NCBI RefSeq assembly: GCF_003258605.2
Contig: NZ_CP031264.1
Span: 6,192,232-6,256,231 of the forward strand
Source of the DNA: Peterkaempfera bronchialis
GTDB lineage: Bacteria; Actinomycetota; Actinomycetes; Streptomycetales; Streptomycetaceae
Reading direction: 5' to 3'
DNA length: 64,000 bases
Made by a program: the position numbers and the translations under genes. A model generated the notes under the pieces. That model saw only the letters and a list, made by a program, of their open reading frames with translations. It was not told where the DNA came from and searched no databases. Position 1 is the first letter of the stretch. Every line of letters begins with the position of its first letter. Positions 54,862 to 64,000 of the stretch are shown here, one piece after another.

Positions 54862-57800
54862 ATGTCCCGTCGCGATGGCGACGCCCTTCCCCTGACGGCG
54901 GCGCAGCGCGAGATCTGGCTGGCCGAACAGCGCGCGCACACGGCTCTCGACGCCTACCGCATCGGCGAGTACCTGGAGGTCCACGGACCGGTCGACACGG
55001 AGCTCGCCGAGACCGCGCTGCGCCGGGTCGTCGACGAGGTCGACGCCCTGCACGTGACCTTCGTCCACGACGGGCAGGAGCCGCGCCAGGTCGTCCGTGC
55101 GGCATGGGACTGGGAGCCGACCCGGCTCGACCTGAGCGCGGAGCCGGACCCTCGGGCGGCGGCCCTGGCGTGGATGGCCGGGGACCGGATGCGCCCGCTG
55201 GACCTCGCCCATGACCCGCTCTTCAGCTTCGCGCTGATCAGCCTCTCGCCGGTGCGCCACCTCCTGTACCAGAACTACCACCACCTGGTGATGGACGGGT
55301 TCGGCCTCTCCCTGGTCCGACGGCGCCTCACACGGATGTACACGGCGCTGGCCACGGGCGGGCCGGTCCCGCCGTCGCCGTTCCGTTCGTTGGACGACCT
55401 GCTCCGCAGCGACGCCGACTACCGCGCCTCGGAGCGGTTCACCTCCGACCGGTCGTACTGGACGGAGCGGCTCGCCGACCGGCCGGAACCGACCCGGCTC
55501 ACCGGCCGGGTCCGGCGCAGCGGCAGCGGCCTGCGTTCCTCGGTGGACCCGGCGGTGCTCCGCGTGGACGCGCTGCGATCGGCGGACGCGGGGACCGAAG
55601 CCCACTGGTCCCGCCCGCTGATCGCGGCGGCGGCCCTCTACGCACACCGGCTCACCGGGGACCGTGACGTGCTGATCGGCCTTCCCGTCACCGGGCGCGA
55701 GGGAGCCGAACGCGCCCTGATGTCCTCGCCCGGCACGGTGGCGAACGTGGTGCCCCTGCGTCTGCCGGTGCGACCCGACACGCGGTGGCACGACCTGGTC
55801 GCGGAGACGGCACGGGAGGCCGAAGCGGCCCTCGCCCACCAGCGCCACCGCAGCGAGGAGCTGTTCCGGGACCTTGGAGCTCCCGGGGCGGCGTTCCCGC
55901 TCGTCGTCAACATCATGGTCTTCGACTCCGCACCGAGCTTCGCCGGTCATCCCGCCACGTTGCACTACCTGCTCCCGGAGCCGACCACCGGGCTGGCCCT
56001 CTGGATCACCGGCCGACGGGGTGACGACGAGCTCCGGGTCGAACTCAAGGGCGCGCCCCAGGTCTGGAGCGACGACGAACTCGCCGTCCACCAACGGCGC
56101 CTCCTCGCACTGCTGGACAGCGTCGCCGCCTGTGACCCGCAGGAGCCGGTCGGCCGGATCGGCCTGCTCACCGCAGACGAGGAGCGCGAGCTGCTGGAGC
56201 TGGGCACCGGTCCGGTGGTCGAGGGCCCCCCGGACAGCCTCCCGGAGCTGTTCCGGGCGCAGGTGCGGGCGACGCCGGACGCGCTCGCGGTGGTGGGGTC
56301 GGACGCGTCCCTGACGTACGCGGAGCTGGACGCGCGGGCGAACCGGCTGGCGCACGCCCTGATCGCGTGCGGGGCGGGGGCGGAGCGGCGGGTGGCGGTG
56401 GCCCTGCCGCGCTCGGCGGAACTGGTGGTGGCGATCCTCGCGGTGCTCAAGGCCGGGGGAGCCTGCGTCCCGGTCGACCCGGAGTACCCCGCCGCCCGGA
56501 TCGGGTACCTGCTCGATGACGCGCGGCCGGTCCTGGTGGTGACCGACGCCCGCACCCGGGACCGGCTGCCCGGGACCGGTCCCGCGGAGCTACTGGTGGT
56601 CGACGACCCGGCGGCGGCGGCGGTGGTGGCCGCCTGCCCGGCGGGGGATCCGGAGGCGGCCGTCGGCCCGGAGCACCCGGCCTATGTCATCTACACCTCC
56701 GGCTCCACCGGGCGGCCCAAGGGTGTGCTGGCGACGCACGGCGGCCTGCTCAACCTGCTCGCCGCCCTCCAGCGGACCCCCTTCCCGCCGCTGCCCGCTG
56801 AACGGCACCGGCTCCGCGTGGCGCTCACCACCTCGGTCTCGTTCGACGCGTCCTGGAACCAGCTGCTCGCCCTGTTCGCGGGCCATGAGCTGCACGTCCT
56901 GGACCATGCGACGTGGACCGACCCCGACGCCTTCGTCGACTACGCCAGGCGGTGCCACCTCGACTCCGTCGAGGCCACCCCGTCCTACCTCCGGATCCTG
57001 GTGGCGCACGGCCTGCTGGACGACCCGCAGCGGCGTCCCGCGATGGTCGCGGCGGGCGGCGAGGCCGTCCCGGAGCAGCTGTGGGAGCGGCTGCGAGCGG
57101 CCGAAGGGGTGTCCTGCGTGAACCTCTACGGGCCGTCCGAGTGCACGGTGAACTCGGTCGTCGCGCCGCTGGGGTCGAGTCGGCGCCCGGTCATCGGCCG
57201 ACCGGTCGGCAATGCCCGGCTCCAGGTGCTGGACGGCGCGCTGCGGCCGGTGCCCGCAGGTGAGGCGGGTGAGCTCTACATCGCCGGCGCGGGCCTGGCG
57301 CGGGGCTACCTCAACCGGCCGGGCCTGACCGCCGGGCGTTTCGTGGCCGACCCGTCCGGGCCGGCAGGCACCCGCATGTACCGCACCGGCGACCTGGTGC
57401 GGTGGGGCCCGGACGGGAACCTGGAGTTCCTCGGCCGGACCGACGACCAGGTCAAGATCCGGGGATTCCGGATCGAACTCGGCGAGATCGAGGCGGTGCT
57501 CGTAGAACACCCGCAGGTCGCGCAGGCCGCCGTCGTGGTGCGGACCGAGGAGGACGCCCGGCTGGTCGCCTACGTCGTGCCGGCCCCCGGCTCTGCGGTG
57601 ACCGCAGCCGCACTGCGCGAGCACCTGCGCGACCGGCTGCCGGAGTACATGGTGCCGACCGCGTTCGTGGCGTTGGACACCCTGCCGCTGACGCCGAACC
57701 GGAAGCTCGACCGACGGGCCCTTCCGGCCCCCGAGCAGACCGTGGCCGCCCCGAGCCGCGCTCCGCGCACCGCGACCGAGCACCTGCTCGCCGGGCTGTT

Positions 57801-60800
57801 CGCCGAGGTGCTCGGAGTGGCCGATGCCGGGCCGGACGACAGCTTCTTCGATCTCGGCGGGCACTCGCTGCTGGCCACCCGGCTGATCGCCCGGGCGCGG
57901 TCGGTACTCGGCGTGGAGCTGAGGCTGAGCGACCTGTTCGACGCGCCGACCGTGGCGGAACTGGCCGCGGCGGTGGACGTCGCGGGCCGGGCGCGGCCGG
58001 CCCTGGCGCGGCGCGAGCGGCCCGAGGCCGTCCCGCTGTCCTTCGCGCAGCGCCGGCTGTGGTTCCTGCACCGCATGGAGGGCCCGAGCGCCACCTACAA
58101 CATCCCGCTGGCACTGCGGCTCTCCGGAGATCTGGACCAGAAGGCCCTGGCTGCCGCCCTGGCGGACGTGGTCGAGCGGCACGAGAGCCTGCGCACCGTC
58201 TTCCCGGTGGTCGACGGCGTGCCGTGCCAGCGGGTGCTGGACCCCGACGCGGCACAGCCGCGGCTGAGGGTGGCCGAGGCGGGCGAGGACGACCTGCCGG
58301 ACCGGCTGGCGGAGGCGGCCCGGCACGGCTTCGAGCTGTCCGAGGAGCCGCCGCTGCACGCGGAACTGTTCCGGCTGGGACCGGAGGAGCACGTACTGCT
58401 GCTCGTGGTGCACCACATCGCCGGTGACGGCTGGTCGATGGGGCCGCTCTCGCAGGACCTGGCGACCGCCTACGCGGCTCGGTCCGCCGGGGCGAAGCCG
58501 GAGTGGTCGCCGCTGCCGGTCCAGTACGCCGACTACGCCCTGTGGCAGCGGGAGCTGCTCGGCGACGGCTCGGACCCGGACAGCCTGCTGAACGGTCAAC
58601 TGGCCTACTGGAGCGAGCAGCTGGCGGGCCTGCCCGAGCAGGTGGAACTGCCGTTCGACCGGCCCCGCCCGGCGGCGATGTCCTACCGGGGCGCCCACCT
58701 GCCGGTGCGGATCGATGCCGAGCTGCACCAGGGCCTGCGCGCGCTCGCCCGGGACGGCGGGGCCAGCCTCTTCATGGTGCTCCAAGCCGGATTGGCCGCC
58801 CTGCTGGGCAAGCTCGGCGCGGGCACCGACGTCCCGATCGGCACGCCGATCGCCGGGCGCACCGACGAGGCAGTGGACGACCTGATCGGCTTCTTCGTCA
58901 ACACCCTGGTGCTGCGCACCGACCTGTCGGGCGACCCGTCGTTCACCGAGCTGCTGGGCCGGGTGCGAGCCGACGCGCTGGCCGCGTACGCGCATCAGGA
59001 CGTGCCGTTCGAGCACCTGGTGGAGGCGCTGAACCCGGCCCGGTCGCTCTCGCACCACCCGCTGTTCCAGACCATGCTCGCCCTGCAGAACGCACCGCTC
59101 GGCGCGTTCGACCTGCCACGGCTGCGGGTGGAGACCGACCTGGTCCACACCGGGACGGCCAAATGCGACCTCACCTTCATGGTGACCGAACAGCCCGGCG
59201 CGGACGGGCTGTCGGTCCTGGTGGAGTACAGCACCGACCTGTTCGACGAGGCCACCGTGGCGGGGATCGCCGACCGGTGGCTGCGGCTGCTCCGCGCCGT
59301 GGCCGCCGACCCCGGTCGGCGGATCGGCCAGGTGGATGTGCTGTCCGCCGACGAGCTCCGCGCGTTGCTGCCGACCGGCGTCGGCCGGAGCAGGGAGATG
59401 CCGGAGAGCAGCATCACCGCGCTCTTCGAGCAGCAGGTGCGGGGGAACCCGGCCGCGGTCGCCGTGGCAAGCGGCGAAGTCGCACTGACGTACGGGGAGC
59501 TGAACGCCCGGGCCAACCGGCTCGCGCACGCCCTGATCGCCCGGGGCGTGGGGCCGGAGCAGCTGGTGGCGCTGGCCCTGCCGCGCTCGGCCGAGCTGGT
59601 GGTGGCCGTCCTCGGGGTGCTCAAGGCGGGCGCCGCCTACGTGCCGGTGGACCCGGAGTACCCGGCCGCCCGGATCGCGTACCTGCTCCGGGACTCCCGG
59701 CCGTCGCTGCTGGTGACGACGGGCCGGACCGGCGACCTGCCGGGCACGGACGCGGTGGAGCGGCTGCTGCTGGACGACGCCGACCTGGACGGACTGCCGG
59801 ACACGGACCCGGAGGTCCCCCTCGACCCGGGCCACCCCGCCTACGTCATCTACACCTCCGGCTCCACCGGCGACCCCAAGGGCGTCGTGGTGCCGCACCG
59901 GAACGTCGTGCGGCTGTTCGGCACCACCCAGGAGCTGTTCGGCTTCTCCGCCGAGGACGTCTGGACGCTCTTCCACTCCTACGCCTTCGACTTCTCGGTG
60001 TGGGAGCTGTGGGGCCCGCTGCTGCACGGCGGTCGCCTGGTGGTCGTGGACCACGAGACCAGCCGCTCGCCCCACCGGTTCCTGGAACTCCTCGCCCGCG
60101 AACGGGTGACGGTGCTCAACCAAACGCCGTCCGCCTTCTACCAGCTGATGCGGGCGGACGAGGAGGCAGCGGAGACCGGCCGTCCGCTCGCCCTGCGCAC
60201 CGTGGTGTTCGGCGGCGAGGCGCTGGAGCACGCCCGCTTGGCGAGCTGGTACGACCGGCACCCGGACGACGCGCCGCTGCTGGTCAACATGTACGGCATC
60301 ACCGAGACCACGGTGCACGTCACATACGCGGCGCTCGACCGCTCCGGCACCGCCGCCGGCCAGGTCGGTGCGGCCATCCCCGACCTGCACACCTATGTGC
60401 TCGACGCCCATCTGCGGCCGGTGCCCCCGGGCGTGCCCGGCGAGCTGTACGTCGCGGGCGCCGGGCTGGCGCGCGGCTACCTGAACCGGCCCGGCCTGAC
60501 CGCCGGGCGGTTCGTGGCCGACCCGTTCGGGCCTGCCGGTACGCGCATGTACCGCAGCGGCGACGTCGTGCGCCGGGATGCCGGGGGAGGCGGCCTGCGG
60601 TTCGTCGGCCGGGCCGACGACCAGGTGAAGGTCCGAGGTTTCCGGATCGAACTCGGTGAGATCGAGGCAGCGCTCGCCGCGCACCCCGGAGTCGCCCAGG
60701 TCGCCGTACTGGCGCGGCAGGACCGGGCCGACGACACCCGGCTGGTCGCGTACCTGGTGCCTGCCGCAGGTGCCGTCCCGCACCCGGCCGAGCTGCGCGG

Positions 60801-63800
60801 GCACCTGCGGGAGCGGCTGCCGGAGTACCTGGTGCCGGCCGCGTTCATCACCCTGCAGAGCCTGCCGCTGACCGCCAACGGCAAGCTTGACCGCCGTGCG
60901 CTGCCCGCACCCGACCTCGCCCCGGCGGGCACCGGCCGTGCGCCGCGCACGCCGCAGGAGCAGATCCTGTGCGAGCTGTTCGCCGAGGTCCTCGGGGTGG
61001 CCGAGGCCGGCGCCGAGGACAGCTTCTTCGACCTGGGCGGACACTCGCTGCTGGCCACCCGCCTGGCCGCCCGGGTCCGCGCGACCCTCGGGGTGGAGCT
61101 TGAGCTGCGCACCCTGTTCGAGACCCCGACCCCGGCCGGTGTGGCCTCCGCCCTGGCGGGCGCCCGCCGGGCGCAGGCGGCCCTGGTACGCCGCCCGCGA
61201 CCCGAGCAGATCCCGCTGTCGTTCGCGCAGCGACGGCTCTGGTTCCTGCACCAGCTGGAGGACGCCGGCGCGAACTACCACATCGCCCTGGCATGGCGGC
61301 TGTCCGGGAACCTGGACCGGCGGGCCCTGGAAGCCGCCCTGGCGGATGTGACGGATCGTCACGAGAGTCTGCGCACCGTTTTCCCGGCGGTCGACGGCGT
61401 GCCGTACCAGCAGGTGTTGGACGTCGTGGCGGGCCGCCCTCGGCTGGAGCCGGCCCGGACCACCGAGACCGGGCTGCCGGACGCGCTGACGGCCGCCAAG
61501 GACCGCCCGTTCGACCTGGCGGCCGAACCCCCCCTGCGCGCAGACCTGTTCGAGCTGGCGCCGGACGAGCACGTGCTCCAGGTGGTGCTCCACCACATCG
61601 CCGGCGACGGCTGGTCGCTGGGCCCGCTCGCACGGGACCTGACCGCCGCCTACACGGCACGCTGCCGCGCCGAGGAGCCGCAGTGGGCGCCGCTGCCGGT
61701 GCAGTACGCCGACTACACCCTGTGGCAGCACGAGCTGCTCGGTGACGCCACCGACCGGGACAGCCTGTTCACCAGCCAGGCGGACTACTGGAAGCGTCAG
61801 TTGGCCGGTCTTCCGGAGCAGCTCCAGCTGCCCGCCGACCGGCCCCGCCCGGCGGTCGCCTCGCACCGGGGCGGCTTGGTGCACGCCGGGCTGGACGCGG
61901 AACTGCACCGGGGTCTGCGCGAGCTCGCCCGCGCACACGGCACCAGTCTGTTCATGGTGCTCCAGGCCGGGCTGGCGGCGCTGCTGAGCAAGCTCGGCGC
62001 GGGCGACGACATCCCGGTCGGCAGTCCGGTCGCCGGCCGGGCGGACCAGGCCCTGGACGACCAGGTCGGCTACTTCGTCAACACCCTGCTGTTCCGCACC
62101 GACACCTCGGGCGACCCCACCTTCGCCGAGCTGCTGGGCCGGGTCCGGGAGACCTCGCTGGCCGGGTACGCCCACCAGGACCTGCCGTTCGAGTACCTGG
62201 TCGAAGCCCTCAACCCGGTGCGGTCGCTGGCGCACCACCCGCTGTTCCAGGTCATGCTGGTGCTGCAGAACGCCCCCCGGGCCGACTTCGCCCCGCCAGG
62301 GCTGCGCGTCAGCGAGGTGGAGCTGACCACCACCACGTCCAAGTTCGACCTGGTCTTCTCGCTGTCCGAGCGGCACGCCGAGGGCGGTCTCCCGGGCGGG
62401 ATCGACGCGTTTGTCCAGTTCGCGAGCGATCTCTACGATCCGGCCACCGTCGATACGCTGGTCGCGCGCTGGGTGCGACTGCTGAGGGCGGCCGTCGCCG
62501 ACCCGCAGCAACGGCTCGGCCACGTCGATCTGCTGTCCGTCGAGGAGCGCCGCGAGCTGCTGCCCGCCGCCCCGGGCGGGGCGGTCACCGCGACCCTGCC
62601 GGAGATGTTCGCGGCCCGGGTGGCGGCGACGCCCGAGGGCATTGCCCTGGTCTTCGAGGGCGTGGAGCTGACATACAGCCAGCTCAACGCGTGGGCCAAC
62701 CGGTTCGCGCATGCGCTGATCGCGCGGGGTGCGAGGCCGGAGCAGATCGTGGCGGTGGCACTGCCCCGGTCGGTGGAGTTCGTGGTGGCCGTCCTGGGCG
62801 TCCTGAAGACGGGAGCCGCCTATCTGCCGGTGGATCCGGCGTATCCGGAGTCGCGGATCGCGTTCATGCTGGAGGACGCACGGCCGATCGTGGTGGTCGA
62901 CGACCCGGCGATGGTGGCCGACGTGTCCGAGCGGCCGGACACCGATCCTGCCGGTGCGGTGGACCCCCGGCACCCGGCGTATGTGATCTACACGTCCGGC
63001 TCGACCGGACGGCCCAAGGGCGTGGTGGTGAGCCACACGGGGCTGCGGGGAATGGTGGCCGAGCAGGTCGAGCGGCTGGGCATCGACGCGGCCAGCCGGG
63101 TGCTCCAGTTCTCCTCGCCCAGCTTCGATGTCTCGCTCTGGGACATGTGCGGCGCCCTGCTCACCGGTGCCACCCTGGTCCCGGCACCCGCGACCGAGCC
63201 GGTCTCCGCGCTGACCGACCCGAGCCTCGCCCTCACCCATGCGACGGTGCCGCCGTCCGTGCTGGCGGCGCTGTCGCCGGACGCGGTGGCCGTGCCGACG
63301 CTGACGGTCGCGGGTGAGGCATGCCCGTCGGAGCTGGTCGTGCGCTGGGCCCCAGGGCGGCGGCTGGTCAACGCGTACGGTCCGACCGAGACGACGGTCA
63401 TCGCGACGATGAGCGAGCCGCTGTCGCCGGGGTCGGGCGTGCCGCCGATCGGCCGTGCCGTCGCCGGGTTCCGGACCTATGTGCTGGACCATCGGCTGGA
63501 CCTGGTGCCACCGGGCGTGACCGGGGAGCTGTACGTCGCCGGCCCGGGGCTCGCACGCGGCTATCTGGACCGGCCGGGCCTGACCGCCGGGCGGTTTGCG
63601 GCCTGCCCGTTCGGCGCGGAGGGTGAGCGCATGTACCGCACCGGGGACCTGGTGCGCCGACGCCCCGACGGCCGGTTGGAGTACCTCGGCCGGGTCGACG
63701 ACCAGGTGAAGGTGCGTGGCTTCCGGATCGAACTCGGCGAGATCGAGACGGCACTGGCCCAACACCCGCAGGTCGGCCAGGTCGCGGTGATCGCCCGGAA

Positions 63801-64000
63801 GGACCAGACGGAGGACACCCGCCTGGTCGCCTACCTGGTGCCCGCCACCGGCGCCGAGCTTCGGCCGGAGGAGCTGCGCACCCACCTCCGGGAGTGGCTG
63901 CCGGACTACATGGTCCCCGCCGCGTTCGTCGCCCTCGACGCTCTGCCGTTGACCGCCAACGGCAAGCTCGACCGGCACGCCCTGCCCGAGCCCGACTTCA
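54862..64000 (+). CDS. Nonribosomal peptide synthetase, C-A-T-C-A-T-C-A, 3' end outside window
   Basis: 3046 codons in the window, frame open at the right edge; ATG 54862 five bases after GGAGGT. C1 (about 10-430; HHLVMDG at 140) begins the chain without an upstream T domain, so it resembles a starter or EntF-type C domain. A1 (about 460-960; [11 protein letters not shown] at 611), T1 (DLGGHSLL near 997), C2 (about 1057; HHIAGDG at 1184), A2 (about 1517-2000), T2 (near 2054), C3 (about 2117; HHIAGDG at 2244), A3 (about 2577-3046, ending at TANGKLDR). No epimerase or thioesterase is seen. Pocket residues, aligned by eye to GrsA: A1 D-A-N-E-V-A-L-V-N; A2 D-F-W-N-V-G-M-V-H, the threonine code; A3 D-V-W-T-T-A-A-V-I, closest to aromatic types. 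The product begins X-Thr-(aromatic?) and may be N-acylated. Confidence 0.95.
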   Translation, partial: MSRRDGDALPLTAAQREIWLAEQRAHTALDAYRIGEYLEVHGPVDTELAETALRRVVDEVDALHVTFVHDGQEPRQVVRAAWDWEPTRLDLSAEPDPRAAALAWMAGDRMRPLDLAHDPLFSFALISLSPVRHLLYQNYHHLVMDGFGLSLVRRRLTRMYTALATGGPVPPSPFRSLDDLLRSDADYRASERFTSDRSYWTERLADRPEPTRLTGRVRRSGSGLRSSVDPAVLRVDALRSADAGTEAHWSRPLIAAAALYAHRLTGDRDVLIGLPVTGREGAERALMSSPGTVANVVPLRLPVRPDTRWHDLVAETAREAEAALAHQRHRSEELFRDLGAPGAAFPLVVNIMVFDSAPSFAGHPATLHYLLPEPTTGLALWITGRRGDDELRVELKGAPQVWSDDELAVHQRRLLALLDSVAACDPQEPVGRIGLLTADEERELLELGTGPVVEGPPDSLPELFRAQVRATPDALAVVGSDASLTYAELDARANRLAHALIACGAGAERRVAVALPRSAELVVAILAVLKAGGACVPVDPEYPAARIGYLLDDARPVLVVTDARTRDRLPGTGPAELLVVDDPAAAAVVAACPAGDPEAAVGPEHPAYVIYTSGSTGRPKGVLATHGGLLNLLAALQRTPFPPLPAERHRLRVALTTSVSFDASWNQLLALFAGHELHVLDHATWTDPDAFVDYARRCHLDSVEATPSYLRILVAHGLLDDPQRRPAMVAAGGEAVPEQLWERLRAAEGVSCVNLYGPSECTVNSVVAPLGSSRRPVIGRPVGNARLQVLDGALRPVPAGEAGELYIAGAGLARGYLNRPGLTAGRFVADPSGPAGTRMYRTGDLVRWGPDGNLEFLGRTDDQVKIRGFRIELGEIEAVLVEHPQVAQAAVVVRTEEDARLVAYVVPAPGSAVTAAALREHLRDRLPEYMVPTAFVALDTLPLTPNRKLDRRALPAPEQTVAAPSRAPRTATEHLLAGLFAEVLGVADAGPDDSFFDLGGHSLLATRLIARARSVLGVELRLSDLFDAPTVAELAAAVDVAGRARPALARRERPEAVPLSFAQRRLWFLHRMEGPSATYNIPLALRLSGDLDQKALAAALADVVERHESLRTVFPVVDGVPCQRVLDPDAAQPRLRVAEAGEDDLPDRLAEAARHGFELSEEPPLHAELFRLGPEEHVLLLVVHHIAGDGWSMGPLSQDLATAYAARSAGAKPEWSPLPVQYADYALWQRELLGDGSDPDSLLNGQLAYWSEQLAGLPEQVELPFDRPRPAAMSYRGAHLPVRIDAELHQGLRALARDGGASLFMVLQAGLAALLGKLGAGTDVPIGTPIAGRTDEAVDDLIGFFVNTLVLRTDLSGDPSFTELLGRVRADALAAYAHQDVPFEHLVEALNPARSLSHHPLFQTMLALQNAPLGAFDLPRLRVETDLVHTGTAKCDLTFMVTEQPGADGLSVLVEYSTDLFDEATVAGIADRWLRLLRAVAADPGRRIGQVDVLSADELRALLPTGVGRSREMPESSITALFEQQVRGNPAAVAVASGEVALTYGELNARANRLAHALIARGVGPEQLVALALPRSAELVVAVLGVLKAGAAYVPVDPEYPAARIAYLLRDSRPSLLVTTGRTGDLPGTDAVERLLLDDADLDGLPDTDPEVPLDPGHPAYVIYTSGSTGDPKGVVVPHRNVVRLFGTTQELFGFSAEDVWTLFHSYAFDFSVWELWGPLLHGGRLVVVDHETSRSPHRFLELLARERVTVLNQTPSAFYQLMRADEEAAETGRPLALRTVVFGGEALEHARLASWYDRHPDDAPLLVNMYGITETTVHVTYAALDRSGTAAGQVGAAIPDLHTYVLDAHLRPVPPGVPGELYVAGAGLARGYLNRPGLTAGRFVADPFGPAGTRMYRSGDVVRRDAGGGGLRFVGRADDQVKVRGFRIELGEIEAALAAHPGVAQVAVLARQDRADDTRLVAYLVPAAGAVPHPAELRGHLRERLPEYLVPAAFITLQSLPLTANGKLDRRALPAPDLAPAGTGRAPRTPQEQILCELFAEVLGVAEAGAEDSFFDLGGHSLLATRLAARVRATLGVELELRTLFETPTPAGVASALAGARRAQAALVRRPRPEQIPLSFAQRRLWFLHQLEDAGANYHIALAWRLSGNLDRRALEAALADVTDRHESLRTVFPAVDGVPYQQVLDVVAGRPRLEPARTTETGLPDALTAAKDRPFDLAAEPPLRADLFELAPDEHVLQVVLHHIAGDGWSLGPLARDLTAAYTARCRAEEPQWAPLPVQYADYTLWQHELLGDATDRDSLFTSQADYWKRQLAGLPEQLQLPADRPRPAVASHRGGLVHAGLDAELHRGLRELARAHGTSLFMVLQAGLAALLSKLGAGDDIPVGSPVAGRADQALDDQVGYFVNTLLFRTDTSGDPTFAELLGRVRETSLAGYAHQDLPFEYLVEALNPVRSLAHHPLFQVMLVLQNAPRADFAPPGLRVSEVELTTTTSKFDLVFSLSERHAEGGLPGGIDAFVQFASDLYDPATVDTLVARWVRLLRAAVADPQQRLGHVDLLSVEERRELLPAAPGGAVTATLPEMFAARVAATPEGIALVFEGVELTYSQLNAWANRFAHALIARGARPEQIVAVALPRSVEFVVAVLGVLKTGAAYLPVDPAYPESRIAFMLEDARPIVVVDDPAMVADVSERPDTDPAGAVDPRHPAYVIYTSGSTGRPKGVVVSHTGLRGMVAEQVERLGIDAASRVLQFSSPSFDVSLWDMCGALLTGATLVPAPATEPVSALTDPSLALTHATVPPSVLAALSPDAVAVPTLTVAGEACPSELVVRWAPGRRLVNAYGPTETTVIATMSEPLSPGSGVPPIGRAVAGFRTYVLDHRLDLVPPGVTGELYVAGPGLARGYLDRPGLTAGRFAACPFGAEGERMYRTGDLVRRRPDGRLEYLGRVDDQVKVRGFRIELGEIETALAQHPQVGQVAVIARKDQTEDTRLVAYLVPATGAELRPEELRTHLREWLPDYMVPAAFVALDALPLTANGKLDRHALPEPDF

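Noticed and set aside
56590-63978. A 2462-codon open frame on the minus strand inside the NRPS
   Set aside because: It is the antisense shadow of the NRPS: composition is His/Arg/Gly/Val repeats with no domains, and the plus-strand frame has clear C, A and T motifs throughout.

Overview
The window is very GC-rich DNA from a Streptomycetaceae-type actinobacterium (Streptomyces, Kitasatospora or a close relative). The evidence is the codon bias, GTG starts, frequent ATGA/GTGA gene overlaps, a complete conservon (cvnABCD plus P450s), two SpoIIE-type phosphatases with fused sensor domains, CebR-type cellulose operators and a modular NRPS. No rRNA, tRNA or CRISPR array was recognised.

Layout: 1-9.2 kb is ordinary chromosome: a GH92 mannosidase cut by the left edge, an ABC exporter pair, a GAF/PAS/SpoIIE/ATPase regulator, an F420/FMN-type PPOX protein, and a MarR regulator divergent from a GNAT acetyltransferase with two matching dyads between them. 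9.2-13.8 kb is a minus-strand set: a copper amine oxidase, an amino-acid/amine permease and an uncharacterised protein. A TPR regulator follows.

From 16,121 to 24,021 lies a compact 7.9-kb integrative element. Its ends share the 11-bp core CACAGAACTGG. Removing the element rejoins, in frame, the 3' end of a VOC/glyoxalase-like gene whose last codons are now split off. The large serine integrase carries a frameshift, so the element may be immobile. Cargo: an XRE-TPR regulator of lower GC, a GntR regulator, several small Cys-rich proteins, an HNH remnant, a 79-aa DUF397-like protein and a JmjC/Cupin_4 oxygenase. Upstream of the 79-aa gene are three successive perfect hairpins. This is the most unusual part of the window.

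24.6-30.0 kb is a conservon operon (sensor ATPase, roadblock, DUF742, GTPase, two P450s, one with a degenerate ExxR). 30-34.3 kb is a cellulolytic locus: a GH9 endoglucanase with CBM2 behind two CebR-like boxes, and a CBM2 protein with a Cip1-like module. 34.4-41.5 kb holds mixed metabolic genes (beta-hydroxyacid dehydrogenase, ankyrin protein, MMPL fragment, acyl-CoA synthetase, DUF427, TetR, aldo/keto reductase flanked by two different minisatellites). 41.8-48.7 kb is a signalling cluster: a MEDS/anti-sigma ATPase, a soluble HAMP-repeat hybrid histidine kinase, and an ANTAR-GAF-PAS-SpoIIE phosphatase overlapping it.

From about 51.6 kb a biosynthetic locus begins: a DUF5132 protein, an ABC exporter with an N-terminal HMA-like domain, and an NRPS (C-A-T-C-A-T-C-A) that runs off the right edge. 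The second A domain reads as threonine-specific; the first has an unusual pocket with a glutamate.
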